A stretch of 64,000 bases of DNA from Aurelia coerulea. Its lineage: Eukaryota > Cnidaria > Scyphozoa > Semaeostomeae > Ulmaridae. This document shows, in pieces, positions 34,110 through 45,568 of the stretch. How positions within the stretch are numbered: position 1 is the first letter of the stretch; each line of letters begins with the position of its first letter. The translations under genes and the position numbers were made by a program. The DNA is taken from positions 18,043,501 through 18,107,500 of the forward strand of contig CM076947.1 in assembly GCA_039566865.1 (NCBI GenBank). The letters are read 5' to 3'. Below the pieces are notes generated by a model. The model was given only the letters and a program-made list of their open reading frames with translations. It was not told the origin of the DNA and made no database searches.

Positions 34110-34707
34110 GTTTGTTTTAACATTGGCTAGAAACTCCTCCAGTTTTTCTTCTTTATTATCATTATTTAGTCGAGTTTCCAGATACATTCTGATCGTGACG
34201 TCGAAAATTTTGTTTACCTGCGGCGCTTCAGCAAATGATTTCTTTGCAATCCTAGACTTCATTCTTTTTTCCTTGCACAAGTCATAAAACTAGCAATATG
34301 GAAAAATGAAAAGATCTTTTTTTTGACAAAAATATTCCCATTTTAAATACTGCTCTCACATAAAACCAAAAACTAGAAAACAATGACAAAATCTTCGACG
34401 TGCTATCGTGCATTGCTATCTAGCGAAAATCGTTTCAAAGTTTGTGTTAATTGTAATGTGACTTTTGTAAGTGAATGTTTTTTCTTCATGTACTTTTTTT
34501 CTAACCCCCTTGGGACTTATCATTAGTGGTTGCATTGAAACTTATTACCCGTTAGGACCAGCGAGAGGATTGCTCTGTGATGATGCCGGTTGAAATCAAT
34601 CAATGGCGAGCAACAATAGGGTGTTTCCAAGTATCCATTCGAATATCAGGCCCCATGAGCATAGCCTTTCGGTAATTTTCAATAATTTCTCAAGCTTTTA
34701 AGCTTTA
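34110..34707 (+). other. Inter-ORF region of the LINE
   Basis: About 600 bp between ORF1 and the start of ORF2-like sequence, unusually long for a LINE spacer. No frame or structure that I can support. Confidence 0.5.
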
Positions 34708-34810
34708 TTGGTTTTGCTGCTGTTTTATTGCAGTCTCGGTCTTCGTTCTGCCCTTTGTTCTAATACTGCAGTTTTTAGCAGTTCATTCTGTTGCAACACA
34801 GTTATGTTTC

Positions 34811-35915
34811 TTGCCTTTGTTCGCCCGCATACATCATTTTGCGAAGACAGTACTGTACGTCTCCGTGGAACTTTTCCAGCGCATCCCTCTTGGTATCGTT
34901 ATTCTTATTGTAGTATGTTACACACTGCACATACAATGGTTTGTTTTTTTCAGGATGATTCTGCTAAGTGGCGATGTTGAAACTAATCCTGGTCCAGAAG
35001 CACTCGATTTTTGCTGTTGGAATTTAAATAGTATTGCTGCACATGACTTTTTAAGAGTTTCGCTTATTGAGGCATACAACTCGTTATATAACTATGACCT
35101 AATCGGCATTGTAGAAACTCACATTGACAGCACCGTTGATGAAGATAGGCTTTCACTTGATGGCTATACATTTCATAAAGAAAATCATCCGCAAAATGTA
35201 AAAAGAGGTGGCGTTGGTTTATACGTGAAGGATTCTCTTCCTTCAAAAAATCGCTTGGACCTTGTGACTCTCCTGAATGTGTTGTGTGTGAGATCCAATT
35301 AAATAGGAAAATGTACTTTTTCGTGGTGATTTATAGAAGTCCAAGTCAGGACCAGGTTGAATTCGATAATTCACAATAAATTTTGAACTGTTGCTATCAA
35401 AGCTCCATGCTGAAAATCCTTTCTGCGTTATAATTACTGGTGATTTTAACTGCCGCTCGTCTCAATGATGGGAAAATGATATTGAGAATAATGGATGATT
35501 CGAAATCCTGCATTGACTTGATTTTTACTGATCAGCCCAACGTCGTAATTGAATCTGGCACCCATCCGTCGCTACACGAGAATTGTCATCATCAAATTGT
35601 TTACTCTAATTATATTCTAAACCAAGTTAAAACAATCAGACCTCGCCAAGCACCCTGGATAACGCAAAGTGTTAAAAAATTTCTGAGGAAAAAGAATCAT
35701 GCTTATAAGAGCTTCGTAAGGAACGGCCGGCAAGATAACAAACTAGAAGGGATACAAAAGATGATATCTGACGGAGCAAAAATGATTGAGGATGCCAAAG
35801 AAAATTACCTTCGTAAGGCAGGGCAATCTTTAGCACATCCAGGAACATCTGGCAAAACCTACTGGACGTTAATCAATACACTTCTTACTAAGGCGAAGAT
35901 TCTGATTATACCACC
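34811..35915 (+). pseudogene. LINE ORF2: 2A peptide + endonuclease, broken and truncated
   Basis: The frame opens with a non-ATG codon. It runs through a hydrophobic stretch (GIVILIVVCYTLHIQWFVFF), then LLSGDVETNPGP and an AP-like endonuclease (CCWNLNSIAAHD, IVETHIDS, RGGVGLYVKDSLP). It shifts frame near 35268, after which CVVCEIQLNRKMYFFVVIYR and ITGDFNCRSS follow. A TGA in place of Trp comes near 35466, then an apparent internal deletion, then SCIDLIFTDQP and the linker to TYWTLINTLL. It is cut off at about 35915 by the minus-strand LINE. No RT remains. An overlapping frame from 34708 probably supplies the original N-terminus and is joined by another frameshift. Dead copy, but the 2A core is intact. 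Confidence 0.85.
34967..34996 (+). other. Canonical 2A ribosome-skipping motif
   Basis: Encodes SGDVETNPGP. The pattern D-V-E-x-N-P-G-P is the full consensus of virus-type 2A peptides, which cause the ribosome to skip the Gly-Pro bond. Predicted break between Gly (34991-34993) and Pro (34994-34996). It lies directly N-terminal to the endonuclease domain and after a hydrophobic leader. 2A motifs at ORF starts of non-LTR retrotransposons have been described in other animals. Confidence 0.9.
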
Positions 35916-35925
35916 ACGAAACATT

Positions 35926-36945
35926 TCATTTTTCATTTTTCATTATTTTTACACGGTAGCCCCGTCAATCGAGAGGATTGCTTTACAGGGGGCCGTGCCA
36001 AACTTTACAATATTACTAAAAATTACTAACAAATTACCTATATTTACAATCTAAAATAAAAAATAAATGAAAAATAATGGAGTTAGCCTGAGAGAGGCAA
36101 ATTACTCTTCAGCCTACTTTTAAAAATGCTAAGAGAGGGCGCTTGTTTGACATCCAAAGGCAATTCATTCCAAGTCTTTGCACCCCGGAAAGATATCGCT
36201 TCGGCAATGGCATTCCGCAAATTCATACTGATATCACGCGCAGAGTTTTTCTTGAAAAGGTTTGAAAGATAGCCGGGTGCAAGACCTGACAATGCTTTGT
36301 ATGTAATAGGACCTGTCTCGCATTTTATCATTTCCGTAACCGTTGGCAAATTTCGTTCCTTGATCAACTTTGAGGCGGATACATCATAGCTGCTATTGGT
36401 GACAATTCTTGCAGCTCGATTTTGCAATTTTTGTATGGCTTGCAATCTGGTTTCACTGCAGCGTCCCCAAACAGAACAGCAATAACGGAAATGTGGCTCT
36501 ACGATGCCATGATACATTTTGATTAAGGTATCCTTGGGTACGAATTTTTTGGCATATTTCAAAAATCCTAGAGCACGAGACAGTTTGCTACATAATAATT
36601 TCGTGTTCCGATCCCAAACGAGGCTATCATCAAGTTGGACTCCTAAATATTTTACATTTTTAACGATGTCAATTTCAGCGCCATCAATAACAAATGATGG
36701 GGTCTCTACTTTATTGTCAGCAATCTTTTTTAGGTTTGGTCGAGAACCTACAACCATCACCTGTGTCTTTACGACATTTAGCGACAGTTTGTTCCCTTGT
36801 AACCAATCCTTTAGCCGATCAAGATCACTATTCAGTGTGTCATTCAACTCGTTGATATTTTTCGCAGAATGTGAAATACTTGTTTCATTAGCATACGTTG
36901 TCACATTGCATTTACGGAGAGACATAGGGAAATCGTTAAGGCTGG
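35926..36945 (-). pseudogene. 5'-truncated LINE, catalytic YADD lost
   Basis: The minus frame holds the RT end and C-terminus: TTYANETSISHSAKN, LSLNVVKTQVMVVGS, VKYLGVQLDDSLVWD, HFRYCCSVWGRCS, LQKLQNRAARIVT, NAIAEAISFRGAKTWNELPL, stop at 36083. Where active LINEs have Y-A-D-D this copy has Y-A-N-E, so the active site is gone. The 3'UTR (36082-35926) matches the fragment at 2185-2447 and ends in a GAAAAAT-type repeat. The insertion truncated the plus-strand LINE to its left, and its own 5' side meets a MITE at about 36940. Confidence 0.85.
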
Positions 36946-37083
36946 GGGGCTGCAGCCCTCCCAACGTCCAAAAATTTCGCAAAATTCAGCCATAATCAGG
37001 CAGAAATCCGCGTTAAGTCCGGCCAAATTTTCTTAAACAATTTTTTATCGGGCAGCCCCCCAAATTTTATCTCCCCCTACGCT
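36938..37083. mobile_element. hAT-like MITE, left-truncated copy
   Basis: Matches 25120-25268 in the same direction: GGGGGGCTGCAGCCC, then CAGCCATAATC, TTTTTTATCGGGCAGCCCCC and CCCCCTACGC. The left TIR is missing where the element meets the minus LINE, so one truncated the other. Confidence 0.75.
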
Positions 37084-37386
37084 GGTGTGCATCCTTTTGC
37101 AATAACTGGAAACTGTCCATAAACAAATCTAAATCTAATTGTATGACATTCTACAAAAGAAAATATAAATACAATAGAAATTTCTTCATTGACAATTCAT
37201 TTTTTTTTCACTTTAAATTATTTATACACAATATCCCTTCAGCATAATAAAACTACAAAAAACATACAATGCAATTAATCAATATATTTATAGAAACAAA
37301 AAGAAAAACATCGAGGGCTAAAGATTATATTGCTGTTCTCCCAGGGAGTTGTGTTTCAAATTGCTTTCAGCTCATCAAATGTATTT

Positions 37387-39925
37387 TTAGTTGCTTTTTT
37401 GAATCGGCACAAGGTGATATTTAAAGGGTTCCCTGATATTTAAAGGGATTTCATTCCAGACCTTAAGAGCTGAATAGGAAAATCCTTTTTTGGCATACTC
37501 CAGATTGTACCTTGGAATCTGAAGATATCTACAGAACCGCGTGTTATAACTGGAGTATTGGGATCTTTGTTGAAATTTGTTCCAGAGATTTTCCGGGCTG
37601 AGTCTGTTCATGATCTTATAGGCCATAACTGCACGATCAAACGTGACAAGTTGTCCAACATTGCTTAACTGAGATTGTGGGAGGATGTTTTTCAACTTTT
37701 TTAAAGATGCAAGACCTCCATGAACTTTGCCTTTGACAGTTTTGAATTGTTCTTCCCAGTTAAGCCCTTCGTCTACAATGACTCCAAGTGATTTGGTTTT
37801 TTTCACTCGTTTTATATCTGAACCATTCAGTCTCAATGTATCGTGTATCTCCACTTCATTAGTTTTACGAGGGTGCCCAATTACCATATACTCTGTTTTT
37901 TGTGGATTGGCACTTAATTTATTTATCCGCATCCATTCAGAAATATGGGTCAACTCCTCTTGAGCCTTATGAACAAGTTCTTCGACATTCTTTGATGTTA
38001 AGGTCACGTGAGTATCATCAGCATACATACCGGCCTTTGAGACTTTTAAACATTTTTCAAAGTCATTGAGGTACATTATGAAGAGAAGGGGGCCAAGACA
38101 GGAACCTTGGGGAATGCCACATGTAACTGTCCTAGGCCTTGATTCATAACCGTTGGCGGCACAGTACTGCTTTCTGTTTTCAAGGTATGATTTAAACCAG
38201 TTTCCGGAAAGTTCTCGAATACCGTATTTCCTCAATTTTTCTAACAAAATCTTATGGTCAACAGTATCGAAAGCCTTTTTGAGATCTAGGAATATTGCTA
38301 AATTAAAGTGCTTGTGGTCAATATTCTCATACCAATAGTCAGTACTATCAATCAATGATGTTATTGTTGAACAAAGTTTTTGAAAAGCTGATTGGCTCAT
38401 TGTCAGAACCTAGTTTGCTTTGAGATATTCGTAAACTTGGTCATGTACAATCCTTTCATGGATTCTCGAGAACACAGAGATCACCGAGATAGGCCTATAG
38501 TTGTTAGCCTCACTTTTAGAACCTGATTTGAAAATGGGGGTGACCTTCGCCAGTTTCCAGATGTCAGGGAAAATACCCTTCCGTAAAGAAGAGTTGAAAA
38601 CCATTGTCAACGGTTTACATATGAGATCCGCAGCGTCCTTTATCAGCATTGTCGGAATCTTATCAGGTCCTGGGGCCTTGCCATTTTTTAGTTGCTTGAT
38701 GGCTCTAGGCACGTAATCCTCATCAACAGGGGTGAGTCTCATTGTGTTCCGTTCATTATCGATATGTTTAAGAGGATCATCATTTGTATTTTGTTCAATT
38801 TCATTTGCTAGTTTTGGTCCAACTGAAACAAAATGATGATTCAATGCTTCTACTAAATCTCCCTCCTTAGTTAGTTTTTTGCCATCTATGTCCAAACTCG
38901 CAGGAATTGTTGACTTAGAGGATCGATCTAAGAGCCACATTTTTTGGGGTTGTCCTTATTTTCGTTAATTAACCTGTGATAGTGTGACTGTACAGCAACC
39001 TTTATTTCTTTCGTTACTTTATTTCTAAGTTGCTTATAGACACTCCATTTCTCAGGAGATTTTTCAGCAGCCCTCTTAGCCAAATCCCTCTCCCTCATTA
39101 GGGATCTTGTGGATTGATTTAGCCAAGGTGCAAATTCACCTCGTACCCTTCGTTTCTTGAGAGGGGCATGCATATCTAAGATAAACTCAAAAATCTCCTG
39201 AAAGGCGGAGGCCATTACATTTGGATTTTCTGGGAGCGGATTAAGGATGGTTGACCAATCAATCTGACGTTGGTCGTTCCGAAAAAGTTCCTTATCATAC
39301 TTGCTAAGGCTGCGGGTCTCCATCATTTTTGGTTTTTTTATTGAGTCTCCAAGCATTTATTTTGCTTATACCATACACCATGTAGTGATCAACCATCCCA
39401 ATCCGCAAAACATCTGCTCTTAAGATGTACCTGGGACTTCTTGTTGAGAAATGGTCTATTAGTGTTTTTGAAGTTTTCTGTTCATTTTGCTCATTTGTCG
39501 TAATAGCAACCCTTGTATACTTATTTATTAGCTGCTCAAACTGAAACTCGGAATACATCATTTTGATTTTCCTAGCGTTTGCATTTTGAGTGTTTTTAAA
39601 GTCGCAATTAGTGTCACCAATCAAAATCATCTCCTTTTCCTCTTTGTCTACTTCTTTCAGTATATCTCTTAGATTTTCAAAAGAGACATCGTCCATTGCT
39701 GAGGTTTGCTGAGGACGGTACCAGCACATCACGAGAAAAGGTTTGGCATGATTCGGTGTGAATTCAAGTGCAACAAGTTCTAACTTGTCACTTTTGATCT
39801 TTACAGTTGGCTCGGGCAAGCTTTCCTTCACCAAAATTGCCACTCCTCCACCATTGGCATTACGGTCATTTCTATAGATATTATAACCATTAATGGTCAC
39901 ATCAGAGTCCCTAACTGATTGGAAA
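37387..39925 (-). pseudogene. LINE ORF2 (endonuclease + RT), nearly complete but broken
   Basis: Minus strand, reading down. The endonuclease, without its N-terminal part, shows NANGGGVAILVKESLP, VMCWYRPQQ, ILIGDTNCDFKN and MVDHYMVYGI. A frameshift lies near 39340, then the linker. A second frameshift lies at an A-run near 38935. RT blocks follow: NGKAPGPDKIP, NNYRPISVISVFSRIHE, then an in-frame TAG (38410-38412), FLDLKKAFDTVDHKIL, GIPQGSCLGPLLF, YADDTHVTL and SANPQKTEYMVI. About 70 codons seem deleted in frame near 37660. The end reads LKVWNEIPLN, with a stop at 37387. YADD is intact. The 3'UTR runs to about 37090. Dead copy with few lesions, hence fairly young. Confidence 0.85.
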
Positions 39926-40772
39926 TTAGATTAGAAATTAGAAACAATACACCATTGGAAAATGTTACGGAGTATACATACTTAGGAATAACTGTTGATG
40001 CAAAATGTTCCTTTAAAGAAACTTTAAAAATGCTGAGCTGTAAAGCAAACAGAGCAATCTACGCCTTAAACAGTCGTTATCAACTTAGACATCTACTTGT
40101 CCAAGCTGCCTGAAAACTTTTTGATAGTACAATTACACCAATATTTCTTTACGGTTCTGAGGTTTGGAGCATTTATGAAAAAGTCGACGATAAGGAGTGG
40201 GACAGCAACGAATAGAAAAGATTCATACCCAATTTCTAAAACGCATTTTAGGAGTCAACCGATCTACAACAAATAAATACAACGAAGTCAGCAAAACATT
40301 GCTAACTCAAAAATCAAAATTTGAGATTAAAAAAATCCTGAAAGCAAATTACCAAATGTCCTGGAAATCAAAAATAGAAAACTGTTCCAAAGCGTTAACA
40401 TATCGTAGCTATAAAAATAGGATTAATCTCAAAGCTTACCTATCACTAATAACTAACAGAACTGAGAGACGCATAATGACAAAACTGCGACTTAGCGACC
40501 ACTGCCTTGCAATAGAAAAAGGACGCCAACATAAACCTCCAATAGAAAGAGATAAAAGATTCTGCTCAACTTATAAAAATAAAACTGAGGACGAGACGCA
40601 TTTTATCCTTGAATGTGAAGCATTCAAGGCAGCACGAGAAACCTTTTTGAATTACGCAAAAAAAATTTATCCAAATTTTGAATCAGTTCCAACTAGTGAA
40701 CAAAAGCTCGTATTTCTACAAACTAATGAAAATTGTCACTTTTTAGAAGCTTTTGATAGGGATAAGAATTAA
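39926..40772 (+). pseudogene. LINE C-terminal fragment (different family)
   Basis: Plus strand: ENVTEYTYLGITVDAKCSF, then an in-frame TGA near 40111, FLYGSEVWSIYEKVDDKEWD, a frameshift near 40195, FLKRILGVNRSTTNKY, RIMTKLRLSDHCLAIEKGR and a Cys/His cluster (RFCSTYKN...ETHFILECEAF), stop at 40770. The order (YLG, LYG-E-W, LRLS, zinc-finger-like C-x-x-x-H-x-x-x-C) is the C-terminus of a LINE family distinct from its neighbours. It abuts the truncated endonuclease end of the minus LINE at ~39925. Confidence 0.8.
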
Positions 40773-41040
40773 ATTTTATATCCCAGTTAATTCGCGGAAG
40801 ATGCTGCGAGCGCTTGTTTATAAAGGTGTCCCACAACCTTGTTACAATTCGTTTGTCTATGATTTGCGTAACTACACGTATCACTCAATTATCAGCATAT
40901 CGTTTTATTCACTTTTCTAATAATTTAGCACGCTGCATGCATTGCGTCTTGTTGTTTTTTCTGGATATTAAAGCCAATTTGGGTACGAATTTCTGCAGCA
41001 CGTGCAAGGCGAACCGAAGGTTAGGCCCAAATTCGTCGAG

Positions 41041-42536
41041 ATGGCAAAGGAAACAAAATTATGGGATATGGACACTGAAATCATAACTGCAATCAACGAA
41101 ATAAGAGCAAAAGATAGGAAAAGGCCATATTGTAGCATGATTACCACGAAACTCGGAAAAAAGAAATTTACTTGCACACCAAGCGAGGTTGACGATGCAC
41201 TCAGACGTCTCATGCAACAAAAACGGATCGAGAACCGAGGAGAAGATGGCGGTGACTCCTACTTCGTGCTAGATATCTCTGAATGGCCCGAATTACCAAG
41301 GAAAGAGAATGCTAATAATAAGACAAAGAACGTAATTGCAGTCGAATCTACCAAGTACACTCCATTATCAGAATTTCTTTCATTAAAACAACAAGTGGAG
41401 TTATTGAGGACAGTAGTTGATAATAAAGATGACGTCACAAGAAGCAACATTAGTAGGAGTAGGGATTTGGAACTCAAGGAGGAAATTTCTCTTTTAAAAA
41501 AGGAAAATGAATCATTGAGAATGAGATTCGACGTAAAGATTTGATGATTGAGAGTTTTCAGACGGTTGACATAAATGCAATCAGTGAGGATGGAAAGCAT
41601 GATTCTTTTTCTATTTCTAAACCAAATATTAGGGTTGTCAAAAAAAAACATGCCCCCAATCAGTCACCAAAGCCCACATGGGAACCTTTCATCTGTGACT
41701 GGAACATATTTTCTCCAATAGCACCGTCAGAATCGAACGAGGAGGAAATGTCGTTTGGAATAGATAATACAACTAAAAATCAATCAAAACACTGCACAGG
41801 AAACTTTCAAGATCGGAGGAGAAAAGAAGAATTATCAGAAGAAACTACCGGAGCAATTGCACGCCCTTGGAAGCAAGCAGAAGGATTCCCACAGGACCAA
41901 AAAGTAGACAGGGAGTGGTCGAGCAAAACCAACGATGTCAGTGTTAGGAGAAAAACATTTGAATTACGACCTGCTGCTGCAAACAATACCGCGAACAATA
42001 TTCGACGAAATACTATTCCAGTGGAAGGCAAGAAGACGAGAAAAACGGTAGAAATTGTCGAAGACTCGTTGGTAAAGGATATCCAGTCATACAGGATGAA
42101 CGAAGCTACTGGAAATACGGACGAGAAAATTGTTGTCAAGTCATATTCTGGTGCAACTGTCGACTGCATGAATAGCCACGTTTGTCCAACTATTAAACGG
42201 GACCCAGGAAGAATCATCCTTCATTGTGGAACCAATGATCTTCGATCGAAGGCAACACCAAAAGATATCGCAGAAGAGATAGTTGATTTAGGAAATTCAA
42301 TGAAAACAAAAGAAAACACGGTGCTCATATCGGGACTGGTACCAAGAGGAGACCAGTGGCAGAATAAAGCAATGGAGGTAAATCGATTTCTGAAGCAACT
42401 ATGCGATTCTAAACATTCTTATTACATTGACAACACTAATATAACAGAGTTTCATTTAAATAGGAGTAGGATTCGTTTAAACAGAGAGGGCACACGAATC
42501 CTTGCAAATAACTTTTTATATGCCCTCGGTTATTGA
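41041..42536 (+). pseudogene. CR1-type LINE ORF1 with SGNH/GDSL esterase domain
   Basis: ATG at 41041 in good context. Codons ~1-80 look like a winged-helix-type domain (EIITAINEIRAKDRKRPYCS, LGKKKFTCTPSEVDDALRRL, GGDSYFVLD). A coiled coil follows (LKQQVELLRTVV, LELKEEISLLKKENESLRMR). A one-base frameshift near 41540 joins the second half. That half is an esterase-like domain: VEIVEDSLVKDIQSY, VVKSYSGATVDCM, IILHCGTNDLRSK, VLISGLVP and LNREGTRILANNFLY. CR1-like LINEs are known to encode such an esterase. Two catalytic positions look damaged. The usual G-D-S block reads E-D-S, and the late D-x-x-H block reads S-R-I-R-L with Arg where His is expected. Together with the frameshift this argues for a dead copy. 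Confidence 0.8.
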
Positions 42537-45257
42537 CTAGCTAGCATCGAAGTTCTTCCTAATCAGCCTTCAGTACCTGTTCCATCTAACTCAGTTACTA
42601 CTTCACAGCCAGGCGAGAGTGCCCATGACACAGAAAGGCCTCCCTTAAACCCAGAAATGTCAGCTACTCCCTTAGACTCCTCCGCAGCTACCCCTCTTAC
42701 AGCTGACAATCATGCTACTGATGCCAGATCTACATTAAAGTTGCTAAGAGTAAGAAACATTGGTAGGGTCATTATAGGATACCTAGATATCAATTCTGTT
42801 AGAAATAAATTTGATACACTCAAAGAAATTGCTTCACAAAGTTTAGATGTATTGATGATTGCCGAAACAAAAATCGATGCTACTTTTCCAACGGGGCAAT
42901 TTGCCATAGATGGATTTGCAACTCCCTTTCGATTAGACAGAAATGCAAATGGCGGTGGCTTACTGGTCTATTTCCGACGTGATATACCTCCGCATCAATT
43001 AAAGTCTTTCAAATTTTCCGATGGTATCGAATGCATTAGTTTTGAAATAAATTTGAGGAAACAGAAATGGGTACTTTTCAGTGTTTATCGACCACCAACC
43101 CAGTCTCAAGATCATTTATTTCAAACCCTTGGTCGTGCGATCGACCACTACAGTGAAACTTATGAAAACTTTATGTTTATAGGAGATTTTAATATGACTG
43201 AAACTGAGGAACAGCTCAAAAATTTCTTGGACTTTTATAGTCTTAAAAATCTTGTCAAGGAACCAACGTGCTATAAATCTCATACATCAAGATGTATAGA
43301 TCTTGTACTGACAAACCGAAACAGGAGCGTGCAATAAACTACCACAGTTGAAAATGATATATCAGATTTCCATAAAATGGTTGTTACTATCCTTAAAACT
43401 ACTTTCCCCAAACAAGGACCAACGGTAAACAACTATAGAAATTATAGAAAATATAATGAAATTGCTTTCAGGAATGATCTTCGAGAGGGATTAGGGAAAA
43501 TAGAGCCATTGAACTTGAATTACAGTTCATTTGAAACTGCTTTTGATAGAGCTTTAGATAAACACGCTCCTGTTAAGAAAAAGTATGTCCGGGCAAATGA
43601 TAAACCATTTATGACTTGTGCTCTGCGTAAAGCGACCATCCTACGTTCTAGATTACGTAATGAATTCAACGAAGATCGAACTGCTGAAAATTGGAACAAA
43701 TTTCGCAAGCAACGAAACTCTTGTGCTAAGTTATTTCGGAAGGAAAAAAGAAATTACTACAATAACCTAGACATCTCACTTGTCACTGATAATGAGAAAT
43801 TCTGGAAAACTGTAAACCTTTTTTCTCGGACAAATCACAATCTAAGAATAAAATAGTGTTGATTGAAGATGAAACCACTATTTCCAACGATGTTGAGGTA
43901 GCAGGAACTATAATCGAATTTTTCGTCACTGTGACGGATTCCCTTGGCATAAATGAAAACTCTAATTACGAAAATGCAACAGAAGGAATCACAGATCCTA
44001 TTGATGAGGCCGTACATAAGTTTTCCAATCATCCTAGCATTCTGAAAATTAAAGGTCGCTATCAAGATGCTGGCTCCTTTACTTTTCAGAAAGTTACCCC
44101 TGAGAATGTTGACAAAGAGGTTAGGAATCTAAATCCTAAAAAAGCTACAACGCACAAAAATATTCCTCCTAAAATTCTTAAATCCAATTCTGATGTATGT
44201 GTAGAACCTTTGACGAAAATATTTAATGATTGCATAGAAAATTCGTCCTTTCCTGATGAACTAAAGTGTGCGATGAAACATCTCTTCCCAAGAATGGACC
44301 AACCAACTCTAGGACCAACTTTAGGCCAATTAGTGTTCTACCTACGGTCTCAAAGATGTTTAAAAGAATAATGGATAAATAGATAGTTGCTTATATTACA
44401 CCCTTTTTATCATCACTTCTCTGTGGTTTTCGAAAAGGTTACAGTGCCCAGCATGCTCTCGTACGGCTCTTAGAAAAATTCAAAATTAGCCTTGATGAAG
44501 GTGGTAAAGCAGGGGCTGTATTGATGGATCTGTCCAAGGCATTTGATTGCATCAGACACGATCTTTTGATTGCAAAATTGCACGCCTACGGTTTCTCTCG
44601 CGAAGCATTGGCAGTAATTAATGATTACCTCACAAATAGACAACAAAGAGTCAAAGTAAATGGGTCATTTAGTTCTTGGAAAAGCATCACACGCGGTGTT
44701 CCTCAGGGGTCAGTCTTAAGGCCTCTGTTATTCAACATATACATTAATGATCTTCTACTCTTCATTCAAAACTCGGATATATGTAATTATGCAGATGACA
44801 CTACAATCTACGCCTGCGACAAGAACCTGGACAATATAGCTCATAGGCTTGAAAATGACTGTAGTGTAGCTTTAGAATGGTTTGCCGACAACTGTATGAA
44901 ATTAAATGCAGATAAATGCCATCTTTTGGTTCTTGGGCAGGGGTGTGATGGTCCTGTTACTGTTAGGATTGGAAATGCTGATGTTGTAAATAGCTCCGAA
45001 GAGAAGCTACTCGGAGCTCAAATTGATAGCAAACTTTCCTTCGGTAATCATGTTTTCAAATTGTGTCAAAAGGCTAGCAATAAACTTTATGCACTTGCTC
45101 GCATATCCCCTCACATGGATCAGAGCAAACTAAGAACAGTCATGAGGGCATTTATTACCAGTCAATTTCAATACTGTCCTTTAATCTGGATGTTTCACAG
45201 CAGGCAGCTCAGCCAAAAAATTAACAAAATACAGGAAAGGGCTCTGAGAAATACTTA

Positions 45258-45567
45258 GGTAGGTAGGTAGGTATCATATTTAACGTGGCTAGCCTGCGAA
45301 AGTCTGAGAGAGACTTATTTCCAGCAGGGGCCATGGATGTTTTACCATCAACCCGCCGCAGCTACCAGATTTCCCTCACATGGCTCTGGTCGACCCGGGC
45401 TAGAATTACGGACAGCGACCAAACTGTCCAAACTGTCTTTGGATTACGAGTCAGTTGCCTTATCCACTCGGCCACGCGCTCTCATAATATAGCTAAAACT
45501 AATCAGCTAATTAATTCCAACGTTAGTTAAAATTTTAAAATACAAATGCTACATCAGAAAAAAGGGG
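45258..45567 (-). mobile_element. Chimeric retro-insertion: LINE 3' end + tRNA-derived SINE
   Basis: Flanked by ACTTA (45253-45257 and 45568-45572). Read on the minus strand it starts with 82-83 bp identical to the 3' terminus of the LINE it sits in (46058-46140). It passes through ~4 extra bases into a tRNA-like head (GCGCGTGGCCGAGTGGATAA) and a body, and ends in a (CCTA)n tail (45258-45275). Removing it restores the interrupted LINE reading frame region (ACTTATAAGGATACTGAATC). Full SINE plus the terminal part of a LINE is what a reverse transcriptase would make by copying SINE RNA and then jumping to the 3' end of a LINE RNA. Confidence 0.75.
45391..45484 (-). other. tRNA-like SINE head (pol III A/B-box-like)
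   Basis: Minus strand: GAGCGCG, then TGGCCGAGTGG (a perfect A-box form), a D-arm GCC...GGC, an anticodon-loop-like CTCGTAA and GGGTCGACC (close to a B box). The acceptor 3' half is missing and the anticodon arm pairs poorly, so it is not a functional tRNA gene. The class-II-like GGCCGAGTGG suggests a tRNA-Ser or tRNA-Leu ancestor. Confidence 0.65.
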
Positions 45568-45568
45568 A
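45486..45568. repeat. 83-bp perfect inverted repeat, left arm
   Basis: Exactly the reverse complement of 46058-46140, the 3' end of the host LINE. The arms are 489 bp apart and could pair in a transcript. Confidence 0.95.

Noticed and set aside
34708..34980. 90-codon Ser/Cys-rich frame overlapping the LINE leader
   Set aside because: Probably the out-of-frame original N-terminus or chance. It does not contain the 2A motif and has no independent support.
36519..36995. 158-codon plus frame
   Set aside because: Antisense shadow of the minus-strand LINE reverse transcriptase.
45391..45484. Functional tRNA gene
   Set aside because: The A and B boxes are recognisable but the acceptor stem cannot close and the anticodon arm is poorly paired. 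It is a SINE head.
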